Shown here one piece after another: positions 27,742 to 35,892 of a stretch of 64,000 nt of DNA. The notes under the pieces were generated by a model. That model made no database searches and was not told the DNA's origin. It saw only the letters and a program-made list of their open reading frames with translations. Position 1 is the stretch's first letter; the number at the start of each line of letters is the position of its first letter. Origin of the DNA: Streptomyces werraensis (lineage in GTDB: Bacteria > Actinomycetota > Actinomycetes > Streptomycetales > Streptomycetaceae). Location of the stretch: contig BNBX01000007.1 in the NCBI GenBank assembly GCA_014656175.1, positions 3,447 to 67,446 on the forward strand. Direction: 5' to 3'. The position numbers and the translations under genes were made by a program.

Positions 27742-27749
27742 TCGCTTAC

Positions 27750-28745
27750 ATGTTGAATCTGGAGCGCCTGCGCACCCTCGACGCCCTCGCCCGGCACGGC
27801 TCGGTCAGCGGTGCGGCGGAGGGGCTGCACATCACCACCTCGGCCGTCTCGCAGCAGATGGCCAAGCTGGAGCGCGAGGTGGGCCAGCGCCTCCTCGCCA
27901 AGCACGGGCGCGGGGTACGGCTGACGGACGCGGGGCGGCTGCTCGCCGAGCACGCCGCGCGCATCCTGTCCCAGGCGGAGCTGGCCCAGGCCGACCTGGA
28001 GGCGCAGCGTGGGCAGGTCGCGGGCGAGCTGCGGGTCTCGGCCTTCCCCACCGCCGCGCGCGGGCTGTTCCCGGCCGCGCTCGCCGACCTGAAGGAACGC
28101 CATCCGGCGCTGCGGGTGCGGTCGCGGGAGCTGGAGCCCGAGAACGGCATCCGGGGCGTCGTCCGCGGCGACCTCGACCTCGCGGTGGTGCTCGACTGGT
28201 ACAACAAGCCGATGCCGCTGCCCGACGGGCTGGTCAAGGCGCTGCTGCTGGACGACCCGGCCGACGTGGCCCTGCCGGCCGCCCATCCGCTCGCCGGACG
28301 GGACGAGATCGACCTCGCCGAGCTGGCCGAGGACGAGTGGATCACATGGGGCGAGGGCGAGTTCTGCCACGAGTGGCTGATGTTCACCCTGCGGTCCAAG
28401 GGCGTCGAGCCGATCGTGGCGCATCGCGCGGCCGAGAGCCACACCCAGCTCAACCTGGTCGCCGCCGGGCTCGGGGTGTGCGTGGCGCCGCTGCTGGGAC
28501 GTGACCCGCTGCCCGGCGGGGTGGTGACCGTGCCGCTGCGGCAGCGGGTCCGGCGGCACGTGTTCGTCGTGTGGCGCGCCGACGCGGACCGCCGCCCGTC
28601 GATCCGGGCGGCGGTCCGGGCGCTGCGGGCGGCGGGGGAGCGGGTCGGGGACGCGCCGGGAAGCGGCGCCCCCGAGTCCGGTTCCCCCGCGCCCGGGAGC
28701 GGGGTCCCTCAGGAGGGCGTCAGGACAGCTGCGCCAGCTTCCTGA
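27750..28745 (+). CDS. LysR family transcriptional regulator
   Basis: A 331-residue LysR-type regulator with N-terminal winged helix (LRTLDALARHGSVSGAAEGL, TTSAVSQQMAKLEREVG) and a periplasmic-binding-type effector domain (about 90-295). The C-terminal 35 residues are a Gly/Ser/Pro-rich tail beyond the usual family end. TAGCAT ends seven bases before the ATG, so the transcript may be leaderless. It is divergent from an EamA exporter. Its 3' end overlaps the convergent flavin-type gene by 26 bases. Confidence 0.9.
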   Translation: MLNLERLRTLDALARHGSVSGAAEGLHITTSAVSQQMAKLEREVGQRLLAKHGRGVRLTDAGRLLAEHAARILSQAELAQADLEAQRGQVAGELRVSAFPTAARGLFPAALADLKERHPALRVRSRELEPENGIRGVVRGDLDLAVVLDWYNKPMPLPDGLVKALLLDDPADVALPAAHPLAGRDEIDLAELAEDEWITWGEGEFCHEWLMFTLRSKGVEPIVAHRAAESHTQLNLVAAGLGVCVAPLLGRDPLPGGVVTVPLRQRVRRHVFVVWRADADRRPSIRAAVRALRAAGERVGDAPGSGAPESGSPAPGSGVPQEGVRTAAPAS

Positions 28746-29190
28746 AGTCCCAGGACACGATCTTCTCCGGGGTGAGCCGCAGCCACGCGTGCCGTCCGTC
28801 GTGCGGCATCTCGTCCAGGCCGAAGTTCTTCCGGGCGAACAGCGTCTCCGGCACGTCCAGTTCCGCCCGCAGCTCGCCGGTGCGCGGGATCTCGCCCACG
28901 AACTCCGCCCGCCCGGACAGCTCCGCGCCGCGCAGCTCGTCGTACTCCTCGCCCGTGTCGACCACGACCGCCACCCGAGGGTCGCGCCGCAGGTCCGCGA
29001 AGCGCCTGCTGCGCACCACCGAGTACAGCCACATCGAGACGCCGTCCCACACGAACCACAGGGTGCTCACATGGGGCATGCCGTCGGCGGACACCGTGGC
29101 GACCCGGCAGGTGCGCTGTTCGGTGAGGAACTCGTCCAGCTCCCCGGGCGTCATCATGATCTTGCGGCCCCGGCGCTGTGTGGCGGTCAT
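28720..29190 (-). CDS. PPOX-class F420- or flavin-dependent protein
   Basis: A 156-residue split-barrel protein: MMTPGELDEFLTEQRTCRVA, VSADGMPHVSTLWFVWDG, SRRFADLRRDPRVAVVVDTG. This subgroup is often annotated as F420-dependent oxidoreductases in actinomycetes; the sequence does not let me choose between FMN and F420. GAAGGGG precedes the ATG at 29190. It is not part of the other PPOX operon 4 kb upstream. Confidence 0.83.
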   Translation of the reverse strand: MTATQRRGRKIMMTPGELDEFLTEQRTCRVATVSADGMPHVSTLWFVWDGVSMWLYSVVRSRRFADLRRDPRVAVVVDTGEEYDELRGAELSGRAEFVGEIPRTGELRAELDVPETLFARKNFGLDEMPHDGRHAWLRLTPEKIVSWDFRKLAQLS

Positions 29191-29261
29191 AAGGCCCCTT
29201 CTGCAGTCGTGCTGTGCGTGTGCCGTGCACGTAGTCCTCCATCGTGCACGGGACCGGCGGT

Positions 29262-29756
29262 TCAGGCGAGGGTGATGGCGTCGCCGTCGACGGTGATCCG
29301 CACCTCGGGCAGGGGCTTGGTCGCAGGGCCGCTGTTCACACTGCCGTCGGCGACGGAGAAGTTGCTGTTGTGGCACGGGCAGTTGATGAGCCCGTCGGAG
29401 ACGCTCTTCACCGCGCAGCCCTGGTGCGTGCAGGTCGCGGAGTACGCCTTGAACTCGCCCGCCGACGGCTGCACGACCACCACCTTCTGGTCGGCGAACA
29501 CCTTCCCGCCGCCCTCGGGGATGTCGGCGGTCGAGGCGAGCGGCGTGCCGCCGGCCGCGTCGCCATCTGAACTCCCGCCCGAGCCGCCGCTGTCCGCGGC
29601 GTCGTCCGCCGCGCCGCCGGACTCGGCCGGGGTGGCGGACGCGTCGTCGTCGGAACCTCCGCACGCGGTCAGCGCCACGGCGAGGCCGGCCGCCCCCGCG
29701 GCTGCCACCACCGTGCGGCGGGCGGGTCCCGATGCGGGCTGGAACGATACGGTCAT
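29262..29756 (-). CDS. Rieske [2Fe-2S] domain lipoprotein
   Basis: A 164-residue exported iron-sulfur protein. The N-terminus has a twin-arginine (ARRTVVAAAGAAGLAVALTA) signal that ends in a lipobox-like LTAC, followed by a Ser/Gly/Asp-rich linker and a Rieske domain with CTHQGC and CPCHNS cluster ligands. It probably folds in the cytoplasm with its cluster, is exported by Tat and then lipid-anchored. The redox partner is unknown; no oxidoreductase partner is adjacent. ATG at 29756. Confidence 0.9.
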   Translation of the reverse strand: MTVSFQPASGPARRTVVAAAGAAGLAVALTACGGSDDDASATPAESGGAADDAADSGGSGGSSDGDAAGGTPLASTADIPEGGGKVFADQKVVVVQPSAGEFKAYSATCTHQGCAVKSVSDGLINCPCHNSNFSVADGSVNSGPATKPLPEVRITVDGDAITLA

Positions 29757-29957
29757 GCCGGTGTGTCCCTTCCGGGGATGAAGCGTGATCTGGAAACAGG
29801 TACGGTCGGCGGGCCCACGCCGTTCAGGCAGTGCCGAGAGCTTCGCCTGCGTGCGGTCGGAGGGGCGTAAGCCACAGCTGTCGGTTGCCTGTCGATCACC
29901 GGCGGCGCGCCACCGGGCCGCCTCCGACGTGCGGTGACACGCCAGTAGCCTGGGGCG

Positions 29958-30722
29958 ATGCTCAAGGAAGTCATCGCGACCCGATTCATCGCGCCGCTGC
30001 GCGAGGGCGGCTCGCTCCCCGGACTGATCGAGGCGGACGACCTCGGCACCTACGCGCTGAAGTTCACCGGCGCCGGACAGGGCCGTAAGACGCTCGTCGC
30101 CGAGGTCGTCTGCGGGGAACTGGCCCGTCGGCTGGGGCTGCGGGTGCCGCGCCTGGTCACCGTCGAGCTCGACCCGGTGCTCGGGCTCGGCGAACCCGAC
30201 CAGGAGGTGCAGCAGTTGCTGAAGTCCAGCGGCGGCACCAATCTCGGGACGGACTTCCTCTCCGGCGCCCTCGGCTTCGACCCGCTCGCCTTCGAGGTGA
30301 GCCCGGAGGAGGCCGGCCGGATCCTCTGGTTCGACGCCCTGGTGAACAACGTCGACCGCTCCTGGCGCAACCCCAACATGCTGCGGTGGCGTGAGGAACT
30401 GTGGCTCATCGACCACGGCGCGACCATGATCTGGCACCACAACTGGCCGAGCGCCGAGGTCTCCGCCGCCCGCCCCTACGACGCCTCCGACCACGCCCTG
30501 CGGGGCGCCGAGCCGGACGTCGCCGCGGCGGCGGCGGACCTCGCCCCGCGCATCACCGAGGACCTGCTGGCCGAGGTCACCGCCGAGGTCCCGGACGTCT
30601 GGCTGGCCGGCGAACCCGGCTTCGACAGCCCCGACGACCTCCGGCGCGCCTACGCCCGCCCGCTGCTCGCCCGCGCCGCCGGCATCCACGACCGCATCGA
30701 GGGCCTCGAGGGGGACCGGTGA
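29958..30722 (+). CDS. HipA-like kinase family protein
   Basis: A 254-residue protein of the HipA-related kinase family: GTYALKFTGAGQGRKTLVAE gives the nucleotide-binding lysine; NNVDRSWRNPNMLRW and LWLIDHGATMIWHHNW match the catalytic and metal-binding loop. It lacks the HipB-type antitoxin and the HipA N-terminal part. It forms a two-gene unit with the DUF3037 gene, overlapping by four bases. TAGCCT ends six bases before the ATG, so the mRNA may be leaderless. Toxin-antitoxin function is possible but not shown. Confidence 0.85.
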   Translation: MLKEVIATRFIAPLREGGSLPGLIEADDLGTYALKFTGAGQGRKTLVAEVVCGELARRLGLRVPRLVTVELDPVLGLGEPDQEVQQLLKSSGGTNLGTDFLSGALGFDPLAFEVSPEEAGRILWFDALVNNVDRSWRNPNMLRWREELWLIDHGATMIWHHNWPSAEVSAARPYDASDHALRGAEPDVAAAAADLAPRITEDLLAEVTAEVPDVWLAGEPGFDSPDDLRRAYARPLLARAAGIHDRIEGLEGDR

Positions 30723-31102
30723 GCGACCTGCACGTCTACGAGTACGCGCTGCTGCACGTCGTGCCGCGGATCGAACGCGGCGAACGCATCAACGCGGGGG
30801 TGCTGGTGTACTGCCGGCGCCTCTCCTACGTCGGGGCCCGCACGCATCTCGACGAGGCCCGGCTGCTCGCCCTCGACCCGGCCGCCGACGTCCCCGGCGT
30901 ACGGGCCGCGCTGCGCGCCGTCGAGGGCGTCTGCGCGGGCGGCGACGCGGCGGGCCAGGCGGCTCACGACGACCCCGGCCGCCGCTTCCGCTGGCTGATC
31001 GCCCCCCGCTCGACGATCGTCCAGCCGGGCCCGGTCCACACGGGCCTGACGGCGGACCCTGCGGTGGAAACGGAACGGCTGCTGGACCTGCTCGTCCGGT
31101 AG
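30719..31102 (+). CDS. DUF3037 family protein
   Basis: A 127-residue DUF3037 protein: YEYALLHVVPRIERGERINA, GVLVYCRRLSYVGARTHLD, FRWLIAPRSTIVQPGPVHTG. DUF3037 genes commonly follow HipA-like kinase genes, and here GTGA overlap couples the two. Function unknown. It could be a partner, substrate or regulator of the kinase. A long perfect hairpin follows about 60 bases after its stop. Confidence 0.85.
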   Translation: MSDLHVYEYALLHVVPRIERGERINAGVLVYCRRLSYVGARTHLDEARLLALDPAADVPGVRAALRAVEGVCAGGDAAGQAAHDDPGRRFRWLIAPRSTIVQPGPVHTGLTADPAVETERLLDLLVR

Positions 31103-31163
31103 GACGCGGGTCCGCTGCGCGGGGCGGGCATCGAAGCGTGAGCAGGGCGGGTGCGCGCGCAAA

Positions 31164-31209
31164 GGTGCGCCGGGGCGCGTCCGCCGTTGTGACCGCGCCC
31201 CGGCGCACC
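31164..31209 (+). terminator. Strong terminator after the HipA/DUF3037 unit
   Basis: GGTGCGCCGGGGCGCG (31164-31179) and CGCGCCCCGGCGCACC (31194-31209) form a perfect 16-bp stem with a 14-base loop. Confidence 0.82.
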
Positions 31210-31599
31210 AGCGCGCGTTCGCACACCTGCTGGGTGGCCGTCGGCAGTCGATGGCTCCGGCGCGCCTCGTGGGCCGCTGGACGGGTGGCCGGGGTCGCGG
31301 TGCCCGGGCGGCTTCGGCATCCCGCGTTCGCGCGCTGCCCGGGAGCCGGTGTCGCCGACGGCGGGCGCGTCCCCTGACAGGGCTCACGGGGGGCCGGAGT
31401 CGCGGCTCCGGTGCCGCGTGTTCGCGCCCCGCCCGGGCAGCTGGCGCCGTCGGCGGGCGATTCCGCCTGCGCGGCGCCATGGGCTGTCGCACCGGCCGCC
31501 GGTGTCGCGATGTCCCGGCGGCCTCGACGCCGTGTGCGGCGCGGGCGTCGCGGCGGCGGTCCGGGTTGCCGTGCCCGGCCTTGCCCCGACGCGGTGCCG
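31210..31599. other. Intergenic region without a supported gene
   Basis: About 390 bases of G/C-rich sequence between convergent genes. The open frames on both strands are Arg/Gly-rich shadows without ribosome sites or family resemblance. I see no repeat or hairpin comparable to the terminator just before it. Confidence 0.5.
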
Positions 31600-32154
31600 T
31601 CAGGATCGGCGGCGGCGGATGACGTAGCCCGTGGCCAGGAGCGCGCCGCTGACGAATGTGGCGCCGATGCCGAGGTCCCAGCTCGTCGGGCCGCCGGTCG
31701 AGGCGCCGCCCAGGCCGCCCTGGACGCCGCGGGTCGGAGTCGGAGCGGCGGAAGTACGCGTCGGGGACGCCGTCGCGGTGGGCGTGGGCGTGGGCGTCGG
31801 GGTCCGGGTCGGGGTCGCCGTCCGCGTCGGTGTGGCCGAGGGCCGGGTCGGCGAGGCCGTCGCCGTGGGTGTGCGGCTCGGGGCCGGCGTCGGCGGGCGG
31901 GAGGTCGGGGCCGGGCGGAACGTGGAGGAGGTCAGGCCGCGCCGGGGGAGCGCCTCGCAGGCGATGCCGTCGTCCGGGCCGGGGTCCTCGTCGAGCCGGT
32001 GCGGGTCACTGCGGTCCGTCTCGAAGAAGGTCTGCGCGTCCTCCTGGTAGGTGAAGTCGCTGCAGTCCAGGTCCTGGGCGTGGGCGGTGTCGGCCATCGG
32101 CACGATCGCGGCGAGCGCGATCAGCGTGCCTATGGCACCGGTGCGACGGCGCAT
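31600..32154 (-). CDS. Excalibur calcium-binding domain surface protein
   Basis: A 184-residue exported protein. It has a signal peptide (IGTLIALAAIVPMADTAHA), then an excalibur domain with the DxDxDGxxCE-type core (DLDCSDFTYQEDAQTFF ... GPDDGIACEAL), a long Pro/Thr/Ala-rich linker (repeats of TPT/TAT, about residues 85-145) and a C-terminal hydrophobic helix followed by RRRRS. That is a wall-spanning, membrane-retained layout. Excalibur domains are thought to bind calcium. AAAGGAGG precedes the ATG. Confidence 0.88.
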   Translation of the reverse strand: MRRRTGAIGTLIALAAIVPMADTAHAQDLDCSDFTYQEDAQTFFETDRSDPHRLDEDPGPDDGIACEALPRRGLTSSTFRPAPTSRPPTPAPSRTPTATASPTRPSATPTRTATPTRTPTPTPTPTATASPTRTSAAPTPTRGVQGGLGGASTGGPTSWDLGIGATFVSGALLATGYVIRRRRS

Positions 32155-32316
32155 CGGGCGCCTCCTTTCCGGCCGCGGAAGCTCGCGCTTCGACGCTAGG
32201 TTCCGCCCGCCCGGACGGCGCGCAGCGCTGGGCCGATCGGGTGCCGGGGAAAGGAACGGGACGCCGGAAGGGCCCGCCCGGCCGCGGGGAATGGATCACA
32301 CACGCGCGGTGTGCCG

Positions 32317-32345
32317 TTGACACCGGGTGCCAGGGCTTCTAGCGT
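32317..32345 (+). promoter_or_regulatory. Consensus promoter of the FabG-like operon
   Basis: TTGACA (32317-32322), 17 bases, TAGCGT (32340-32345): close to the ideal main-sigma promoter. Transcription would start near 32352, about 78 bases before the first reductase gene. Confidence 0.72.
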
Positions 32346-32363
32346 CACGTCTGCTGAAGGTAC

Positions 32364-32377
32364 TAAGCGGTCGCTCA
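32364..32377 (+). promoter_or_regulatory. Inverted-repeat site downstream of the promoter
   Basis: TAAGC-GGTC-GCTCA, an inverted repeat with one mismatch, lies some 12 bases downstream of the predicted transcription start. A repressor bound here would block the operon. It resembles operators of TetR-family regulators of lipid genes, but no regulator gene is adjacent. Confidence 0.45.
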
Positions 32378-32429
32378 CCGATTCGAGCCGGCCGCAGGAG
32401 CCGCATCCCAAGGGCGAGGAGAAGCAGCA

Positions 32430-33191
32430 ATGTCCACCATTGAGCAGCGGGTCGCGGTCGTCACCGGCGCCGCGCGCGGCATCGGCGCCGCCACCGCCGT
32501 ACGACTGGCCGCCGAGGGTCGCGCGGTCGCCGTGCTGGACCTCGACGAGGCCGCCTGCAAGGACACCGTCGAGAAGATCACCGCCGCCGGTGGCAAGGCG
32601 ATCGCGGTCGGCTGCGACGTCTCCGACGAGGCGCAGGTCGAGGCGGCCGTCGCCCGCATCACCGAGGAGCTCGGCGCGCCGACGATCCTGGTCAACAACG
32701 CGGGCGTCCTGCGCGACAACCTGCTGTTCAAGATGAGCGTCTCCGACTGGGACACCGTCATGAACGTGCACCTGCGCGGCGCCTTCCTGATGTCGAAGGC
32801 CTGCCAGAAGCACATGGTGGACGCCGGCTTCGGCCGCATCGTCAACCTGTCGTCGTCCTCCGCGCTCGGCAACCGCGGCCAGGTCAACTACTCCGCCGCC
32901 AAGGCCGGTCTGCAGGGCTTCACCAAGACCCTGGCCAAGGAGCTCGGCAAGTTCGGCGTCACCGCCAACGCCGTCGCCCCCGGCTTCATCGCCACCGAGA
33001 TGACCAAGGCCACCGCCGACCGCGTCGGCATGGGCTTCGAGGACTTCAAGGCCGCCGCCGCCACCCAGATCCCCGTCGCCCGCGTCGGCGAGCCCGAGGA
33101 CGTGGCCAACGCCATCGCCTTCTTCTCCGCGGACGCGGCAGGCTTCGTCTCCGGCCAGGTGCTGTACGTGGCCGGCGGACCGCTCGACTAA
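32430..33191 (+). CDS. fabG: 3-oxoacyl-ACP reductase-like SDR
   Basis: A 253-residue short-chain dehydrogenase of the FabG type: nucleotide-binding TGAARGIGAATAV, NNAG, catalytic serine in IVNLSSSSA and YxxxK in VNYSAAKAG, ending VAGGPLD. GGAGAAG precedes the ATG. A second SDR follows 11 bases downstream, both behind a strong promoter. I recall two adjacent FabG homologues at this place in S. coelicolor; whether they serve fatty-acid synthesis, beta-oxidation or secondary metabolism is not decided. Confidence 0.9.
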   Translation: MSTIEQRVAVVTGAARGIGAATAVRLAAEGRAVAVLDLDEAACKDTVEKITAAGGKAIAVGCDVSDEAQVEAAVARITEELGAPTILVNNAGVLRDNLLFKMSVSDWDTVMNVHLRGAFLMSKACQKHMVDAGFGRIVNLSSSSALGNRGQVNYSAAKAGLQGFTKTLAKELGKFGVTANAVAPGFIATEMTKATADRVGMGFEDFKAAAATQIPVARVGEPEDVANAIAFFSADAAGFVSGQVLYVAGGPLD

Positions 33192-33202
33192 AGGACCCGG
33201 AC

Positions 33203-33961
33203 ATGACGACAGTGGAACCCACCGGCAAGGTCGCCCTGATCACGGGCGCCAGCCGCGGCATCGGCTACGGCGTCGCGGAGGCGCTGGTCGCGCGCGGTGA
33301 CCGGGTCTGCATCACCGGACGCAACGAGGACGCCCTCAAGGAGGCCGTGGAGCAGCTCGGCGCCGACCGGGCCGTGTACGTGGCCGGCAAGGCGCACGAC
33401 GAGGCCCATCAGGCACTCGCCGTCGAGCGCGTGATGGAGGCCTTCGGCCGGGTCGACTACCTGGTCAACAACGCGGGGACGAACCCGGTGTTCGGGCCGA
33501 TCGCCGACCTCGACCTGAACGTGGCGCGCAAGGTCTTCGAGACCAACGTGATCTCGGCGCTGGGCTTCGCGCAGAAGACCTGGCACGCCTGGCAGAAGGA
33601 CAACGGCGGCGCGATCGTCAACATCGCGTCCGTCGCGGGCATCGCGCCCTCGCCCTTCATCGCCGCGTACGGCGTCAGCAAGGCCGCGCTGATCAACCTC
33701 ACCCAGCAGCTTGCGCACGAGTTCGCGCCCAAGGTGCGGGTCAACGCCATCGCCCCGGCGGTGGTGAAGACCAAGTTCGCCCAGGCGCTGTACGAGGGCC
33801 GCGAGGAGGAGGCCGCCGCGTCCTACCCGCTCGGCCGGCTCGGCGTGCCGTCCGACATCGGAGGCGCGGCCGCGTTCCTCACCTCGGACCAGTCCGACTG
33901 GGTCACCGGCCAGACCCTCGTCGTCGACGGCGGCATCTTCCTCAACGCCGGCGTCGGCTGA
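33203..33961 (+). CDS. SDR family oxidoreductase, FabG-like
   Basis: A 252-residue NAD(P)-dependent SDR: TGASRGIGYGVAEALVARGD, NNAGTNPVFGP, IVNIASVAGIAPSPFIAAYG (YxxxK as YGVSK), and VVDGGIFLNAGVG at the end. Only distantly similar to its upstream neighbour, so it is not a recent duplication. It is probably the second gene of the operon. A strong terminator follows at 34041. Confidence 0.9.
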   Translation: MTTVEPTGKVALITGASRGIGYGVAEALVARGDRVCITGRNEDALKEAVEQLGADRAVYVAGKAHDEAHQALAVERVMEAFGRVDYLVNNAGTNPVFGPIADLDLNVARKVFETNVISALGFAQKTWHAWQKDNGGAIVNIASVAGIAPSPFIAAYGVSKAALINLTQQLAHEFAPKVRVNAIAPAVVKTKFAQALYEGREEEAAASYPLGRLGVPSDIGGAAAFLTSDQSDWVTGQTLVVDGGIFLNAGVG

Positions 33962-34040
33962 TCCGTACACCCAACGGGTCCGGATCCCCGGGCCCGGATC
34001 CGCGCACCAGGCGTGCGCACCGGTCACCACAGCCCCGTCC

Positions 34041-34076
34041 GACACGGACGCCGTTGACGAAAACGGCGTCCGTGTC
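34041..34076 (+). terminator. Terminator after the SDR operon
   Basis: A perfect 15-bp stem, GACACGGACGCCGTT with AACGGCGTCCGTGTC, and a six-base loop GACGAA; one of the strongest hairpins in the window. Confidence 0.88.
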
Positions 34077-34215
34077 GGCGATTCGGGCACGAAACGCCCG
34101 TGACAACGTAGTCATCCACCAGATGATCTCAAGGGCCGTTCCGGGGAGGGTCAGCCGGTGTGTCACTGCGGTATCGTTCGCCGACCCTTGGTATGGCAGA
34201 TCGAGGAGCGTGCGC

Positions 34216-35802
34216 GTGTTCAACCGGAATCGATGCCTGCGGCGGGTGGCGGCCATCGCGTCCATATCGTCCCTGGTGACCGGATGTGGCGTCCTGGCGT
34301 CCGACAGCCCGGAGGACGAGGGCCCCATCGTCGTGGGAACCACCAGCTCGCCGAGCACGCTGGATCCTGCCGCGTCCTGGGACAGTTCCTGGGAGCTGTT
34401 CCGCAACATCTACCAGACGCTGCTGAGTTACCCGATCGGCGCGACGACCCCCCAGCCGGACGCGGCGGAGAAGTGCGAGTTCTCCGACACCTCCAACCAG
34501 GTGTTCCGCTGTGAGCTGCGCGAGGGACTCACCTTCTCCGACGGCGGCAAACTGGACGCGAAGGCGGTCAAGCACTCGATCGACCGCATCCGCCAGATCA
34601 ACGTCAACGGCGGTCCGGCCGGTCTGCTGGGCAGTCTCGAGCGGGTCCAGGCGCCGAGCGAGCGCGAGGTGGTCTTCTACCTCAACAAGCCCGACGCCAC
34701 CTTCCCGTTCGTGCTCGCGACCCCCGCGATGTCGATCGTCGACCCCGACTCCTACCCCGCGGGGTCGCTCCGGGAGGACAGGAGCGTCGTCGGATCGGGG
34801 CCGTACACCCTCCAGTCGTACGAGGAGGGCAAGGAGGCCCAACTGGTCCGCAACGACAGCTACAAGGGGTACGCCGAGCGGAAGAACAACGCGGTCACCA
34901 TCCGCTACTACCAGGACTCCGGCGAGATGGTCGACGCGCTGCGCGACAAGCGCATCGACCTCACCTACCGCGGTCTGGCCGCGGGCGACATCGTCGAGCT
35001 GCAGGGCAGGACCTCCAAGGAGGAGGAGATCCAGCTCATCGACGGCACCGGCACCGACATCAACTACCTGGTGTTCAACCCGAAGGACCCGTGGGCCGGG
35101 AAGAAGGCCGTACGCCAGGCCATCGCGCAGCTCGTCGACCGCGCCGCGATCGCGCACAAGGTCTACAAGGACACCGTCGACCCGCTGTACTCGATGGTCC
35201 CCAAGGGCCTGACCGGACACACCACCGGCTTCTTCGACGACTTCGGCGATCCCGACGCCGACAAGGCCCGCGAGATCCTCCGCGACGCCGGCATCACCGA
35301 GCGGGTGCCGCTCACCCTCTGGTACACCTCGGACCGCTACGGCTCCGAGACCGCCCTGGAGTTCAAGGAGCTGGAGCGGCAGCTGGAGGCGTCCGAGCTG
35401 TTCGACGTCACGCTGAAGAGCCGCCCCTGGAAGACCTACGTCGAGGGCTACCAGAAGGGCGAGTACCCGGTGTTCGGCCGTGGCTGGTTCCCCGACTTCC
35501 CCGACGCGGACAACTTCATCGCGCCGTTCGTCGGCAAGCAGAACGCGCTCGGCACGCCGTACGAGAACAAGAAGATCGTCAACGACCTGCTGCCCAGCTC
35601 CCGTCGCGAGAGCGACCGGGGCAACGTGGTGAAGCAGTTCGAGGAGGCCCAGCAGATCCTCGTGAACGACGCGCGGCTGCTCCCGCTGTGGCAGGGGCGG
35701 CAGTACGTGGCGGCGAGCCGGGAGATCTCGGGCGCCGAGCGCGCCCTGGACCCCTCCACGATCATGATGATGTGGCAGCTCTCCCGGAAGACCAGCTGGT
35801 AG
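34216..35802 (+). CDS. Family 5 extracellular solute-binding lipoprotein
   Basis: A 528-residue oligopeptide-type binding protein. Signal peptide with lipobox SLVTGC near residue 20, then the family 5 domain (VVGTTSSPSTLDPAASWDSS, FRCELREGLTFSDGGKLDAK, VRQAIAQLVDRAAIAHKVY). GTG at 34216 was chosen because GAGGAG lies seven bases upstream. No permease or ATPase genes are adjacent, so it is an orphan binding protein that must share a transporter or act as a sensor. The ligand (peptide, nickel or other) cannot be told. Confidence 0.89.
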   Translation: MFNRNRCLRRVAAIASISSLVTGCGVLASDSPEDEGPIVVGTTSSPSTLDPAASWDSSWELFRNIYQTLLSYPIGATTPQPDAAEKCEFSDTSNQVFRCELREGLTFSDGGKLDAKAVKHSIDRIRQINVNGGPAGLLGSLERVQAPSEREVVFYLNKPDATFPFVLATPAMSIVDPDSYPAGSLREDRSVVGSGPYTLQSYEEGKEAQLVRNDSYKGYAERKNNAVTIRYYQDSGEMVDALRDKRIDLTYRGLAAGDIVELQGRTSKEEEIQLIDGTGTDINYLVFNPKDPWAGKKAVRQAIAQLVDRAAIAHKVYKDTVDPLYSMVPKGLTGHTTGFFDDFGDPDADKAREILRDAGITERVPLTLWYTSDRYGSETALEFKELERQLEASELFDVTLKSRPWKTYVEGYQKGEYPVFGRGWFPDFPDADNFIAPFVGKQNALGTPYENKKIVNDLLPSSRRESDRGNVVKQFEEAQQILVNDARLLPLWQGRQYVAASREISGAERALDPSTIMMMWQLSRKTSW

Positions 35803-35892
35803 AGCGCCCGGGCACCGGCCGCGGGGCCGGCTGTCAGTGGTCGCCGGTAGGTTCGGAGAACCGGAAACGACCATGTGAGCAAGGGAATCGAC

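Noticed and set aside
29262..30689. 475-codon - strand frame extending from the Rieske gene through the HipA-like gene
   Set aside because: Only the part from ATG 29756 has signal peptide and Rieske motifs; the remainder is antisense to the HipA-like gene.
33969..33995. GGATCC-containing palindromes after the second SDR gene
   Set aside because: Short restriction-site-like symmetry is expected by chance in G/C-rich DNA; the 15-bp hairpin at 34041 is the better terminator.
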